Source of the DNA: Planctomycetota bacterium
Lineage (GTDB): Bacteria; Planctomycetota; UBA1135; JACQFD01
Length of the DNA: 64,000 nt
Direction of reading: 5' to 3'
Assembly: GCA_016792805.1 (NCBI GenBank)
Contig: JAEUHX010000041.1
Coordinates: forward strand, 1-64,000
Each line of letters starts with the position of its first letter. Position 1 is the first letter of the stretch. Below the pieces are notes generated by a model. It was given only the letters and a program-made list of their open reading frames with translations, was not told the origin of the DNA and searched no databases. Both the position numbers and the translations under genes were made by a program. Below are positions 27,001-35,070 of the stretch, one piece after another.

Positions 27001-27202
27001 GAGCCCCTCGGGAACATCGATCGACGTGACTGCGCAAACGCAGCCGTTCGGGGCCAATGGACTCCAGCTCGTGCAGGTTCCGATCACGCAGACGGGTAAC
27101 CACACGCTGCGCGTGACGGGGATCGCGACGAAGAAGGAGAAGGTGACGATCGCTGTGACGCCTCAGCTTCCGGGAGTGAACGGCCCGGTCTCGTTGCCCT
27201 AG
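24014..27202 (+). CDS. Large secreted SBBP beta-propeller repeat protein
   Basis: The product is 1062 residues starting at the ATG at 24014, which opens a signal peptide (MHSSISQWLSSILLGLTAAGASAQ). Residues ~30-230 match the domain that precedes SBBP repeats (FVENGGQ, then YEFDLTV-like LLKYDLTVAPGVD). From ~250 to ~690 there are about eight SBBP repeats, each reading as YSTFLGGS-D-ITVD-AYVAGxTxSxxFP-GAFD-YNG-DAFVxKLNxAG. The remaining C part has an Ig-like segment and a pre-peptidase C-terminal-like region (GDSLNGSIAFNGEFDAGRFEG). Function is unknown, and it is exported and probably surface-attached. The stop codon TAG is also the first three bases of a repeat element (27200-27281). Confidence 0.86.
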   Translation: MHSSISQWLSSILLGLTAAGASAQSPAVPTARVPLHFVENGGQLDGEAVLYAQRGGIAMAVAADGFAVRYAILEDSPPAEATFSRGLSANARVRGGTLRFRFEGASPDATVLGVRELPGRTHYLIGPRSQWHTDLKSYGAAKIVGIRPGVDLDLYESSGLLKYDLTVAPGVDCEAVVMLCEGAEALSVGADGALVARTPFGEVRQPKPVTFERDSAGETRPVEASFRLLGGNRFAIAAPARDAARTLVIDPGIVYSTLIPGSGVDTGFDCAAGAAGNCYVTGFTFSTNFAVKAGSFDVSANGFVDAYCFKLNAAGTGFEYATYLGGQSTDQGIGVAVDSTGAAYVAGATLSTNFPVVPGSYDTSFTGGQQYGDVFVVKLNPAGSNLVYGTLLGGQLDEVALRIAVDNAGKAHVTGWTRSGEFPTTANAFDRTYNGTISNSLGDAFVTRLNAAGTQLDYSTFLGSSEPDAGAGITVANDETIFVTGIAGSGFPVSANAFDKTYNGFSDAFVARINPLMSGNASIVYCTYLGGGGFDTGYGITLDGDKNAYVCGQTFSGGSTSFPVTMVALDKVYNGNGDAFVTKLNSAGTSLVYSTFLGSTGTDAANSIRVDSGGAAFLAGRTSSAAFPKVVGAFDSSYGGAQDGFVSKLNAGGSVLLSSSFVGGAGKDEAFGLSLLTTDEVFVSGTTQSADFKTTAGVVDTVLSGQDAFVMRVNLGPVPVLALAELKNTDKTDDTVVIEYEVGEATPVIVNRTIQNLGSPTSVLSWIVEELTDAPWLAQTPDQGQVVAEEAGQTVVLAADPTGLAVGPFTTTLRFTNEDETTQKIDVPVLLTVQEGTVADFVVGDSLNGSIAFNGEFDAGRFEGLSGETVTVAVASTVQAETLKPEIRFQDSVGGTTLKTFVLPHSTKVAKRNYKLTSSGTFRLRVTGTSPTTGGYSITTSSKLPANAKPFTKKNAVPKSNGFPVDVLVGLKAGGKLDATVLPTTTITGPLAVALLSPSGTSIDVTAQTQPFGANGLQLVQVPITQTGNHTLRVTGIATKKEKVTIAVTPQLPGVNGPVSLP

Positions 27203-27281
27203 CAGGTCGCTGAAACACTCATTCCGGCGCTTCTCGTCCCCATTTCAAATCGCTCAAAAGCAGTTTTTCAACAATCTGCTA
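27200..27281. repeat. Short member (copy E) of the palindromic MITE-like repeat family
   Basis: 82 bp with inverted ends: TAGCAGGTCGCTGAAAC at the left and, read on the other strand from the right, TAGCAGATTGTTGAAAAAC. The ACTCATTCCGGCGCTTCTCGT segment matches one arm of the longer copy at 36836-37000, so this copy looks like an arm-deleted derivative. Both ends carry TA, as a TA target duplication would. Its left TAG is the stop codon of the SBBP gene. Confidence 0.75.
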
Positions 27282-27662
27282 TCGTCCCGTTTCATTGATT
27301 TCTTTGTGAGGTCACAGCGCTCCCCGACGATGGGAATCTGCAGGCTCGATCGAGTCCCGGGCGCCCAAGACGAGTTCATCCGACTTCTCAAATGGATCGA
27401 CGGCGTGGAATGGGGCGTGCGGCTCCCCCATCGATCTGTAAGGTCGCGGGTATGGAGGACGACCTCCAAGAGTTCGGCTCGGCAGGTTCGGCAGACGCGA
27501 GGCCATGGCGCGCGCGGTTCGGATGCCGTCTTGAGCGTCCTCCCAACGCGCGCCCGCAGGCCGCGAGTCCTCGCGATACCGTTGCGCGCGGCGCCGGTTC
27601 ACCGGCGATGCCCGAATGAAAACCACTCATTCGCGCGGGTACTCTGAGATCCGCCGCTCCCC
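27282..27662 (+). other. Intergenic stretch before the M28 peptidase gene
   Basis: 381 bases without a supportable gene. Frames here (for example 27306-27647) are Arg/Ser-rich with no family pattern. It begins with an AT-richer patch (27282-27310) just past the repeat. No hairpin terminator or operator was seen. Confidence 0.35.
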
Positions 27663-28658
27663 ATGAAACTGCTGCTCCTTCCCGCGCTCGCGCTCCTCTC
27701 GGTCCTCCAGGGACCTCCTGCCTCCCTTCCGGCCGCAGGGCCTGCTGCGCGGCTCTCTCGCACCAAGCTCCTCGACCACGTCGCGGTGCTGGCGGACGAC
27801 GCCATGGAGGGGCGCAGGACCGGCACGCCGGGCGCCGAGAAGGCGCGCGCGTATCTCCTCAAGGAGATCACCGCGCTCGGCCTTCCTCCGATCGCGGAAA
27901 AGTATGAGATTCCGTTTCAGGCGAAGCGCGGGAATCGTGAAATCTCGGGCGTCAATCTCGCCGCGAAGATCGAGGGGAAGGAGCGCAAGGATCTGTGGAT
28001 TGTGATCACCGCACACTATGACCACGAAGGAATGAGCAAGCCGCGCGCTGCGGCAACCAGTCCGGCGCCGCCTTCCGGCTCGGCAGGTTCGGCACGGAGC
28101 GAGGATTGGATTTTCAACGGCGCCGATGACAACGCATCGGGAACAGCCGCCATTCTCGAGATCGCACGCTACTTCAAGGCGCACCCGCCCCGCACTTCCC
28201 TGCTATTCGTTTGGTTCGACGCTGAGGAGAGGGGGCTCATCGGTTCACGGGAGTTCTGCAAGAATCTTCCCGTGCCCAAAGAGTCGATTCTCACTAATGT
28301 AAACTTGGACATGGTGAGCCGAAACGAGAAAGGTGAGCTCTGGGCTTGCGGAACCCGCTACTACCCCGACCTGAAACCTTTTGTGGAATCCGTCGCGTCG
28401 CGCGCTGCAGTGACATTGCGTATCGGCCACGACGGAGAAAACGGCCCCGGCCGCGATGATTGGATGCCGCTGTCGGACCACGGCTCCTTCCATGCTGTCG
28501 GCATCCGTGCGCTCTACTTCGGCGTCGAAGACCACGCCGATTACCACAAAGTGACCGACGAGTTCTCGCGCATTCAGCCCGACTTCTACCATCGCGCGAC
28601 GGAGACCATCCTCGACGCCATCCTCGCGTTCGACGCGGGGCTGATGCCTGCGAAGTAA
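27663..28658 (+). CDS. Secreted M28-family zinc metallopeptidase
   Basis: The product is 331 residues with a signal peptide (MKLLLLPALALLSVL). The zinc-site motifs of M28 aminopeptidases appear in order: ITAHYDH (first His and Asp-adjacent strand), GADDNASGTAAILEIARYF (bridging Asp), WFDAEERGLIGSREF (catalytic Glu pair), NLDM (Asp), and a late VEDHADYH (last His ligand). A Pro/Ala/Ser insertion (about residues 120-140) sits between the first two motifs. Members remove N-terminal residues from peptides outside the cytoplasm. It is an isolated gene, followed by the palindrome and the ATPase gene. Confidence 0.9.
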   Translation: MKLLLLPALALLSVLQGPPASLPAAGPAARLSRTKLLDHVAVLADDAMEGRRTGTPGAEKARAYLLKEITALGLPPIAEKYEIPFQAKRGNREISGVNLAAKIEGKERKDLWIVITAHYDHEGMSKPRAAATSPAPPSGSAGSARSEDWIFNGADDNASGTAAILEIARYFKAHPPRTSLLFVWFDAEERGLIGSREFCKNLPVPKESILTNVNLDMVSRNEKGELWACGTRYYPDLKPFVESVASRAAVTLRIGHDGENGPGRDDWMPLSDHGSFHAVGIRALYFGVEDHADYHKVTDEFSRIQPDFYHRATETILDAILAFDAGLMPAK

Positions 28659-28714
28659 GTCGCCGGCTCGAGGATCGGCAGGTGTTCCTTTAGGGCGATG
28701 CGCTCGGCGCACCG

Positions 28715-28745
28715 TGCAGATTTGCAATTGCACTGCAAATCTGCA
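28715..28745. promoter_or_regulatory. Perfect 12-bp inverted repeat in front of the ATPase gene
   Basis: TGCAGATTTGCA (28715-28726) and TGCAAATCTGCA (28734-28745) are exact reverse complements around a 7-base spacer, ending 12 bases before the ATPase ATG. It has no T-run, so it is not an ordinary terminator. It could be an operator for an autoregulating protein, or an end signature of a mobile gene cassette. Confidence 0.7.
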
Positions 28746-28757
28746 TGATCAGGCGCG

Positions 28758-29999
28758 ATGGCCAGATCCCACTTCCTCCAGCGCGCGATTGCTCCTGTGC
28801 TTCGCCGGGCGGCCCGAGAGTTCCCAGCTGTCATTCTGACCGGACCACGCCAGACCGGGAAGACGACGCTGCTCCGCGAGCTCTTCGGATCGACTCATCG
28901 TTACGCGTCACTCGATGATCCGGCCACGCGGCGCTTCGCGGCGGAGGAACCTTCACTTTTTCTCGAGAGATTCGCACCGCCGGTGATTGTGGACGAGGTT
29001 CAACACGTTCCCTCTCTCCTTACCACCATCAAGTTGGCGATTGACGCCAAGCGCAGCTTTCCCGGCCAATTTCTGATCACCGGCTCTCAGCAGCTTTCAC
29101 TGATGGCGGGCGTTTCCGAAAGCCTTGCGGGACGCGCAGCAATCTTGAGTCTCCTCTCCCTATCGCTGGGAGAGCGGTTTCGATCTCCAAGCTCGAGCCC
29201 CTTCACCTCGGGCGCCGGCTCGAGCCGCGGAGTGAAAGCGCACTCTCGAGAGTCGCTCGCCAAACTATGGATTCGTGGCTCGTGGCCCGAACTCGTTTCT
29301 CAGCCTGAGCGCGATGCAGGCCTCTGGTATTCGAGCTATCTCCAGACCTATTTGGAACGAGATGTAAGATCGCTTCGAAATGTGGGCGATCTTCGGGAGT
29401 TCCAGTCGTTTCTTCTGGCGTGTGCGGCGCGATGCGCACAAATCTTGAGCCTCTCCGATCTCTCAAGAGATCTGGGAGTTGCTGTGAATACGGTAAAAGC
29501 CTGGATTAGCGTCCTGGAGGCGAGCCAGCAGGCCATTCTTCTAAGACCTTACTTTCGAAATGTCGGCAAGCGACTTGTGAAGTCGCCGAAGCTCTATTTT
29601 CTTGAGACTGGGTTTCTTTGCCACCTTCTTTCTCTAAGGGACGCCGACCATGCGATGTCCGGTCCCGCCGGTGGTGCCCTTCTGGAGACGGCGGTTCTTT
29701 GTGAAATCTTACGCGGCTTCATGAATCGCGGCGAAGTGCCGAGAGTATATTATTGGCGTACCGCCCAAGGCGACGAAGTCGATTTCTTAATTGAATGGGA
29801 GGGTCGGCTCCGGGCTATTGAAGTCAAGCTCACCAGCGATCCAAAGCCCGAGCATGCGGCCGGAATCGCGCGCCTTCGAGAGCTTCTTCCCGAGGTCGCA
29901 TCGGGTGAGGTGGTGTGCCTCACTCGGGAGCGGCTGCCGCTGTCGCGAGGCGTCGATGCAGTGCCATTTATGGATTTCGCTCTCCACCGTACATACTAA
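28758..29999 (+). CDS. AAA-family ATPase with DUF4143 domain
   Basis: The product is 413 residues. The N part is an AAA_14-type P-loop ATPase with Walker A GPRQTGKTTLL (about residues 28-38), Walker B-like PVIVDEVQ and a sensor segment FLITGSQQLSLM. The C part is DUF4143, with YLQTYLERDVRSLRNVGD and the nuclease-like end YYWRTAQGDEVDFLIEWEGRLRAIEVK. This family is abundant and patchily distributed, often stand-alone and horizontally moved. Its role is unknown. The flanking perfect palindrome and third codon positions that look less GC-rich than the neighbours fit an acquired gene. It ends convergently with dnaE2, sharing 4 bases. Confidence 0.88.
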   Translation: MARSHFLQRAIAPVLRRAAREFPAVILTGPRQTGKTTLLRELFGSTHRYASLDDPATRRFAAEEPSLFLERFAPPVIVDEVQHVPSLLTTIKLAIDAKRSFPGQFLITGSQQLSLMAGVSESLAGRAAILSLLSLSLGERFRSPSSSPFTSGAGSSRGVKAHSRESLAKLWIRGSWPELVSQPERDAGLWYSSYLQTYLERDVRSLRNVGDLREFQSFLLACAARCAQILSLSDLSRDLGVAVNTVKAWISVLEASQQAILLRPYFRNVGKRLVKSPKLYFLETGFLCHLLSLRDADHAMSGPAGGALLETAVLCEILRGFMNRGEVPRVYYWRTAQGDEVDFLIEWEGRLRAIEVKLTSDPKPEHAAGIARLRELLPEVASGEVVCLTRERLPLSRGVDAVPFMDFALHRTY

Positions 30000-32900
30000 T
30001 GAAAATCCCGCGACGCGCCCGCGAGGCGCGCCAGCTCGGGAAGATCCCACAGGCGGCGCACCTTCACGTGCACCACCTCCCCCTGGCGCTCCAGCGTGCC
30101 GTCGGCCACGAGCCCGGTGGCATTGCGCGCCACGGCGCGATCGCGCTCGAAAACGCGCGCCGGAAGAATGAGATTCGACGCGCCCGTCTCGTCCTCCAAA
30201 GACACAAAAACCACCCCCGACGCCGTCTGCGGACGCTGCCTCGTCAGCACAATTCCTGCGACGCGAACTTCCGTGCCGTGGGGAAGCGCCTCGAGCTCGC
30301 TCGCCGCGCGTACCCCAGCGCGCTCGAGCGCTTCCCGCAAAAATGCCATCGGGTGCTGGCGCAGCGAGAGCCCCGTCGATTCGTAATCTCTGACCACTTG
30401 TTCCTGCTCCGGTGCGGGTGCGAGTTCGGGGGACACAAAGTCACTCTCCACCGACTCGAACAGCGGCGGCCGCTCCGCCACGCCGAGCGCCTCCCAGAGG
30501 GCCGTGCGCCGCTCGAGGCCGAGCGATGCGAACGCGTCGGCCGCCACCAGCGCCTCGAGCGCCCGCTTGCCGAGGGAAGCCCGCCGCGCGCACTCCTCGA
30601 CCGAGCGGAAAGGACCGCCCTCCGCGCGCGCCGCGGCCACGCGCCGTCCTGCGTCCTGCGGCAGATCGCGCACCAGGCGCATCCCCAGCCGCAGCGCCGG
30701 CCCCGGCTCGCCCCAATGCTGCGGCAACGCGCCATCCTGGGCGGGGCGCCCGCGCCGCCAAGCCGACGAGCCCGTGGCAAGATTCGTAAGAAATGCACGC
30801 GCCTCAAGAGTGCAATCCCACTCGCTCACATTGACATCCACGGGGCGCACCTCGACCCCGTGCTCCCGCGCATCGCCCACGAGCTGCGCCGGCGCATAGA
30901 AGCCCATCGGCTGGCTATTGAGGAGCGCCGCGGTGAACGCGCATGGGTAGCGCCGCTTTAAGTAAGAAGTGGCGTAGGCAAGGAGCGCGAACGAGGCCGC
31001 GTGGCTCTCGGGAAACCCATACTCGCCGAATCCACGGATCTGCTCGAACACCCGCTCCGCGAACTCCAATGGATAGCCGCGCTCCCTCATGCCGCCGATG
31101 AACTTCTTATAAAAGCCTTCGAGGACGCCGCGTTTCTTCCACGCGCCCATGGCGCGCCGCAGGCGATCGGCCTCGCCGGGGCTGAAACCGGCGGCGATGA
31201 CCGCGATGCGCATAACCTGCTCCTGAAAAAGCGGCACGCCATGGGTTCGTTCCAGCACCTCGCGCAGCGCCGGAAATTCATCGACGTCGTAGGACTCCTC
31301 GCCGGCGCGCCGCCTTAAATAAGGATGCACCATTCCGCCCTGGATCGGACCGGGGCGAACGATGGCGACCTCGACGACAAGATCATAAAACCGCCTCGGA
31401 CGCAGCCGCGGCAGCATGGAGCGCTGCGCACGGCTCTCCACCTGAAACACCCCGACGGCGTCGGCATGGCAAAGCATCTCGTAGGTCTCCGGGTCCTCCG
31501 CCGGCAGCGTCGCTAAAGTAAGCTTCTCTGCAGCGCCGACGCCCGGAACCGCACCAGCGGCCTCACCTCCCGCCGAGCGATCGGCCGTCTCCGACGCGAT
31601 CGCCGGGCGCCCATAGGGCTCCCCATGGAGGCCGTCGTCGAGCCGCGGAGACGTGTAATGTTCGGCGATGAGGTCGAAGCACTTCCGCGTGGCCGTCAAA
31701 ATCCCCAGCGCCAAAATATCGACTTTCAATAATCCGAGCGCCTCCAGGTCGTCCTTGTCCCACTGCACCACAGTGCGCCCCTCCATGGCGGCGTTCTCAA
31801 TCGGCACGAGTTCGCACAGAGGCCCTCGAGACATCACAAATCCCCCGACGTGCTGTGACAGATGCCTCGGGAAATCTTCGATCTCGCAGGCGAGCTCGGC
31901 CACCAGCGACACGGCGCGGTCCTGCGGGTCGAGCCCCGCCTCCCGCAGCGTCCGGGCGTCGAGCCCGCCCCCTTCGCGGTACGGCGCCCGCGGATCGCCC
32001 CCCGACGGCGCCTCCGGCGAGAGGCCGTGGTAGCGATCCACCGTCTTGGCGAGCCCATCGACCTGGTCGAGCGAGAGTCCAAGCGCCTTCCCCACCTCGC
32101 GCACGGCGCTCCGTCCGCGGTAACAAATCACTTCAGCCGCGATGCCGGCGCGATCTCTCCCGTATTTTTGATAGATATATTGAATTACTTCCTCCCGGCG
32201 CTCGTGCTCGAAGTCGACGTCGATATCCGGAGGCTCATTGCGCTCCTTCGAGACGAAGCGCTCGAACAGCAGCTCGCTGCGCGCCGGATCGACCGACGTG
32301 ATCCCGATGCAATAGCAGACCGCGGAGTTGGCGGCCGAGCCGCGCCCCTGGCAGAGGATGCCGCGGGAGCGCGCGAAGGCCACGGCGTCGTAGACCGTCA
32401 GAAAGTAGGGCTCGTAGCGCAGATCGGCCAAGAGCGCCAGCTCGTGCTCGATCTGTAGCTTCACTTTCTTGGGCACTCCGCGTGGATAGCGCTCCCGCGC
32501 TCCGATTTCTGTAATCTTCCGCAGCCAGCTCGCCGGCGTCTCTCCCTCGGGCACGATCTCGTCGGGATATTCGTAACGAAGCTCGCCCAGCGAGAACGCG
32601 CAGCGCCCAGCCACCTCCACGGTGCGCTCCACGGCCTCCTCGCCGCGCACGCCCAGGATCCTCCGAAAGATCGCGCGCTGCTCGTTCGCGTCGCGCAGCG
32701 TGCGCTCGGCATTGGGGAAGCGGTGGCGTCCCGCCGCTGCCACGGTAGTGCGCTCGCGAATGGCCACCATCACATCTTGAAGCCGCTGGCGCGCCCGCAC
32801 ATGGGTATGCGCATCATTGGTAACAATCAACGGTACGCTCGCCGCCTGCGCCGCCTCCGCGATCGCCCGGCAACGCGACCCGTCGTCGTAGGCGCCGTGG

Positions 32901-33376
32901 GCCTCCATCGACGCGTAGAGCCGATCGCCGAATCCCTCCCGCAGCTTGCGGAGCACCGCCGGAAGCTCGGCGGCATCGCCGGAGCCGTCGGTCTTCGGCA
33001 CTGCGACGGCGATCAGGCCCGGCGCGCTTCGCAATAAATCGTCAACAAAAAGAAGACACTCACCTTTCGGCGCGCGCCTCCGCCCCACCGTGAGCAGACG
33101 GCACAGATTCCCATACCCGCTGCGATGCTGCGCCAGCAGCACAACGGAGGCGGCGGCGACATCGCCGGGCTCCACCTCGGCGCCGATGAGGAGCGGCAGC
33201 CCCGCCTCCTTCGCCGCCCCGTGGGCGCGCACGACGCCGGCCATCGACGAGAGATCGGTGACCGCGAGCGCCGCAAGCTCGAGTTCGCGGGCGCGCTCCA
33301 CCATCTCGTCGGGCTGCGACGCGCCGCGCAAGAACGTGAAGCAGGTCTTGGCGCGGAGTTCGGCGTAGGAGGACAT
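29996..33376 (-). CDS. dnaE2: Error-prone DNA polymerase III alpha subunit DnaE2 (ImuC)
   Basis: The product is 1126 residues from the ATG at 33376. The N end is a PHP domain (YAELRAKTCFTFLRGAS, then AVTDLSSMAGVVRAH). The palm carries the C-family motifs GRGSAANSAVCYCIGIT and EPPDIDVDFEHERREEVIQYIY. The fingers region has the DnaE2 signature FPRHLSQHVGGFVMSRG and FYDLVVEVAIVRPGPIQGGMVHPYLRRR. An OB-fold ends the chain (AGIVLTRQRPQTA). In the ImuA/ImuB/DnaE2 mutasome this subunit performs translesion synthesis and damage-induced mutagenesis. imuA-imuB lie 12 kb away rather than adjacent. A LexA box sits directly upstream. Confidence 0.94.
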   Translation of the reverse strand: MSSYAELRAKTCFTFLRGASQPDEMVERARELELAALAVTDLSSMAGVVRAHGAAKEAGLPLLIGAEVEPGDVAAASVVLLAQHRSGYGNLCRLLTVGRRRAPKGECLLFVDDLLRSAPGLIAVAVPKTDGSGDAAELPAVLRKLREGFGDRLYASMEAHGAYDDGSRCRAIAEAAQAASVPLIVTNDAHTHVRARQRLQDVMVAIRERTTVAAAGRHRFPNAERTLRDANEQRAIFRRILGVRGEEAVERTVEVAGRCAFSLGELRYEYPDEIVPEGETPASWLRKITEIGARERYPRGVPKKVKLQIEHELALLADLRYEPYFLTVYDAVAFARSRGILCQGRGSAANSAVCYCIGITSVDPARSELLFERFVSKERNEPPDIDVDFEHERREEVIQYIYQKYGRDRAGIAAEVICYRGRSAVREVGKALGLSLDQVDGLAKTVDRYHGLSPEAPSGGDPRAPYREGGGLDARTLREAGLDPQDRAVSLVAELACEIEDFPRHLSQHVGGFVMSRGPLCELVPIENAAMEGRTVVQWDKDDLEALGLLKVDILALGILTATRKCFDLIAEHYTSPRLDDGLHGEPYGRPAIASETADRSAGGEAAGAVPGVGAAEKLTLATLPAEDPETYEMLCHADAVGVFQVESRAQRSMLPRLRPRRFYDLVVEVAIVRPGPIQGGMVHPYLRRRAGEESYDVDEFPALREVLERTHGVPLFQEQVMRIAVIAAGFSPGEADRLRRAMGAWKKRGVLEGFYKKFIGGMRERGYPLEFAERVFEQIRGFGEYGFPESHAASFALLAYATSYLKRRYPCAFTAALLNSQPMGFYAPAQLVGDAREHGVEVRPVDVNVSEWDCTLEARAFLTNLATGSSAWRRGRPAQDGALPQHWGEPGPALRLGMRLVRDLPQDAGRRVAAARAEGGPFRSVEECARRASLGKRALEALVAADAFASLGLERRTALWEALGVAERPPLFESVESDFVSPELAPAPEQEQVVRDYESTGLSLRQHPMAFLREALERAGVRAASELEALPHGTEVRVAGIVLTRQRPQTASGVVFVSLEDETGASNLILPARVFERDRAVARNATGLVADGTLERQGEVVHVKVRRLWDLPELARLAGASRDFH

Positions 33377-33378
33377 CG

Positions 33379-33396
33379 ACTGTTCCCATATACAGT
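33379..33396 (-). promoter_or_regulatory. LexA (SOS) box of dnaE2
   Basis: On the minus strand, ACTGT-ATATGGGA-ACAGT matches the CTGT-N8-ACAG SOS operator of proteobacterial type exactly. It ends 2 bases before the dnaE2 start codon, so LexA bound here would block initiation and cover the ribosome-binding region. Related boxes precede imuA and lexA in this window. Confidence 0.85.
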
Positions 33397-33592
33397 ATTC
33401 CTCCGGGAGCCCCTGGGAAGCCCCCTGTCGGAGAGCACGACCGGCTGGGGTCGTCCGATCGTCGCACCCCAAGCGATGGGCACCGGCGCCATCGGCCGCG
33501 TGCGGAGCACGCCGCGACGAGCGATTTCCTCCTCTCGGCACGAGTCGCTCGGGCGGATAGGCTCCGATCCCACATCTCCTCGGAGCCCAATC

Positions 33593-34819
33593 ATGAGCCT
33601 TCGATCCATCGCGCGACTTTTTGTTACAGCACTCGCAGCCATGCTCTTGGCCATCCCCGCGCTGGCTCACGAGTTCTATCTCGTCGTAGGGAAAGACAAG
33701 ATTCCGCTCCCCAAGCAACAGGTGCTCCTTTTCGATCCGCTCTCCGTGATCTACGTCCCCAAAGGCGGAACAGCGAAGCTCTTGGTCGAGGATCCGGGCA
33801 CCTGCACCGCAAACCTCACCGCAACAATTCTCCAGGGTTCCGAATCGTTCACCGTCTCGGCCGACCGCCCGAATGCGGTGAAGTCCCATACCTATATTCT
33901 CACCGGCCAACAGTTCGACCTCGGCATCATCAATATTCAGATTCTCGGATCCGGGGGAGCCTGCAACGAAGACTCCAATAATCTGTTCTACGTCGCGGTC
34001 GTCGACCAGAAAACCGTCGACAAGGAGATCAAGAATCTCTTCAAGAGCGAAGTGGCCAGCTACAAGGCGGCCATGAAAGGGCTCGTCTCCAGCTTTGGGC
34101 AGACCACGGCGGGGATCCTCGGAGACGCTGCCAGCGGGAGAATCTCTGTGGATGAGGCGTACGAGGAAATTGCCGATGCCTTCGACTTCTTCCTCGATTT
34201 CGCCGACGACGCGGCCGCCGACCGCCTCGACGCGATCTATATGGCCGCACGCACGATCCTCCTCAGCAGCGGTTACGACGACCCGACGATCGCACCGCCC
34301 TCCATTGTGTCTTCGGGAGACTGCAGCCCCTATCGAATGGCTATCGCTTCCATGCACGCCGAGGCGCAGAAAAGTTACAACTCATCAAACAAGATTCTCA
34401 AGAAAGCGCTCGCGTCGCTGCTGAAGCTGTCGTCGAACCACGTCGCGATGTGCGTCTCCTCGACGCCTCTCGAGGTCACAAACGGTCCCGCCCTCGGCAT
34501 TGGCCCGATGGCCCAGCAGCAGACGACGCCGCTCACGATCCGCAGCGTGAATTGTAAGTACATCGCCGAGATCAGCTCGCGCACCATCACCGTGAAAGGG
34601 CGCGCCGACTTGGCGCAGGGCAACGAAGTCACGGTGCAGATCACGGGCCCCGCCGACGCCAACGGAACCCCCGCCTACTCCACGTCGATCGTCGCCACCG
34701 TGGGAAGCGACGGGAAATGGGAGGTGGTCTACCAGGACGCGTCGATCATTGCAGGCACAGGAACCGTCACGGCCACGCACCCGACGGGAACGACTTCAAA
34801 AACTTACACCTGCGACTAA
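33593..34819 (+). CDS. Secreted protein of unknown function with C-terminal Ig-like domain
   Basis: The product is 408 residues starting at the ATG at 33593, 8 bases after GGAG. It has a clear signal peptide (MSLRSIARLFVTALAAMLLAIPALA, cleavage before HEFYLVVG). Residues ~27-130 are beta-rich, and ~135-290 are predicted helical, with many Ala, Lys and Ser. The last ~95 residues form a bacterial Ig-like or bacterial-surface beta domain (ISSRTITVKGRADLAQGNEVTVQITG). Six cysteines (in pairs DPGTC, GGAC, SGDC, MCVS, VNC and the terminal TCD) could form disulfides. I do not recognise the family. It is divergent from dnaE2. Confidence 0.75.
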   Translation: MSLRSIARLFVTALAAMLLAIPALAHEFYLVVGKDKIPLPKQQVLLFDPLSVIYVPKGGTAKLLVEDPGTCTANLTATILQGSESFTVSADRPNAVKSHTYILTGQQFDLGIINIQILGSGGACNEDSNNLFYVAVVDQKTVDKEIKNLFKSEVASYKAAMKGLVSSFGQTTAGILGDAASGRISVDEAYEEIADAFDFFLDFADDAAADRLDAIYMAARTILLSSGYDDPTIAPPSIVSSGDCSPYRMAIASMHAEAQKSYNSSNKILKKALASLLKLSSNHVAMCVSSTPLEVTNGPALGIGPMAQQQTTPLTIRSVNCKYIAEISSRTITVKGRADLAQGNEVTVQITGPADANGTPAYSTSIVATVGSDGKWEVVYQDASIIAGTGTVTATHPTGTTSKTYTCD

Positions 34820-34845
34820 CTGCCCGAGGGAGAAGTCATCCGAGG
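34817..34845. repeat. Possible partial end (copy F) of the palindromic repeat family
   Basis: CTGCCCGAGGGAGAAGTCATCCGAG, starting two bases past the TAA stop of the preceding gene, resembles the outer arm of the copies at 57586 and 61553 when these are read on the opposite strand. The similarity stops after about 25 bases, so this may be a remnant or chance. Confidence 0.35.
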
Positions 34846-35070
34846 GCTGTCCCTCGAGTACCTGCTCAACGCAAGCCGCCGGTGGTATCGACGACGGAGC
34901 GCTAGCCGCGGGAATCGCCCACGCAGGGGGCCGCCGGCGATTCGAAGCGCCAACCCCCGTTGAGGTTCCCTTCAAACAGGTCTCCGCCGCTCCGCGGGGG
35001 CGTCGGGCGGTCTCTCGAGTTCTGGACTCTGTGCGCCGGGCGGACGAAATTCCGCCCGAAGCCTCCTCCT

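Noticed and set aside
25793-27103. 436-residue open frame antisense to the SBBP repeat gene
   Set aside because: It lies within a clear secreted repeat gene and has no domain character.
28715-28745. Perfect palindrome as a LexA box
   Set aside because: It lacks CTGT-N8-ACAG spacing and has a 7-base spacer with TGCA arms, so it is a different site.
30441-30789. Arg/Ala-rich frames inside dnaE2 (both strands) as possible small genes
   Set aside because: All lie in the polymerase coding region in other frames and show no motif.
33125-33592. 156-residue N-terminal extension of the secreted protein at 33593
   Set aside because: It runs antisense across the dnaE2 start and its promoter, while the ATG at 33593 has GGAG and a signal peptide.
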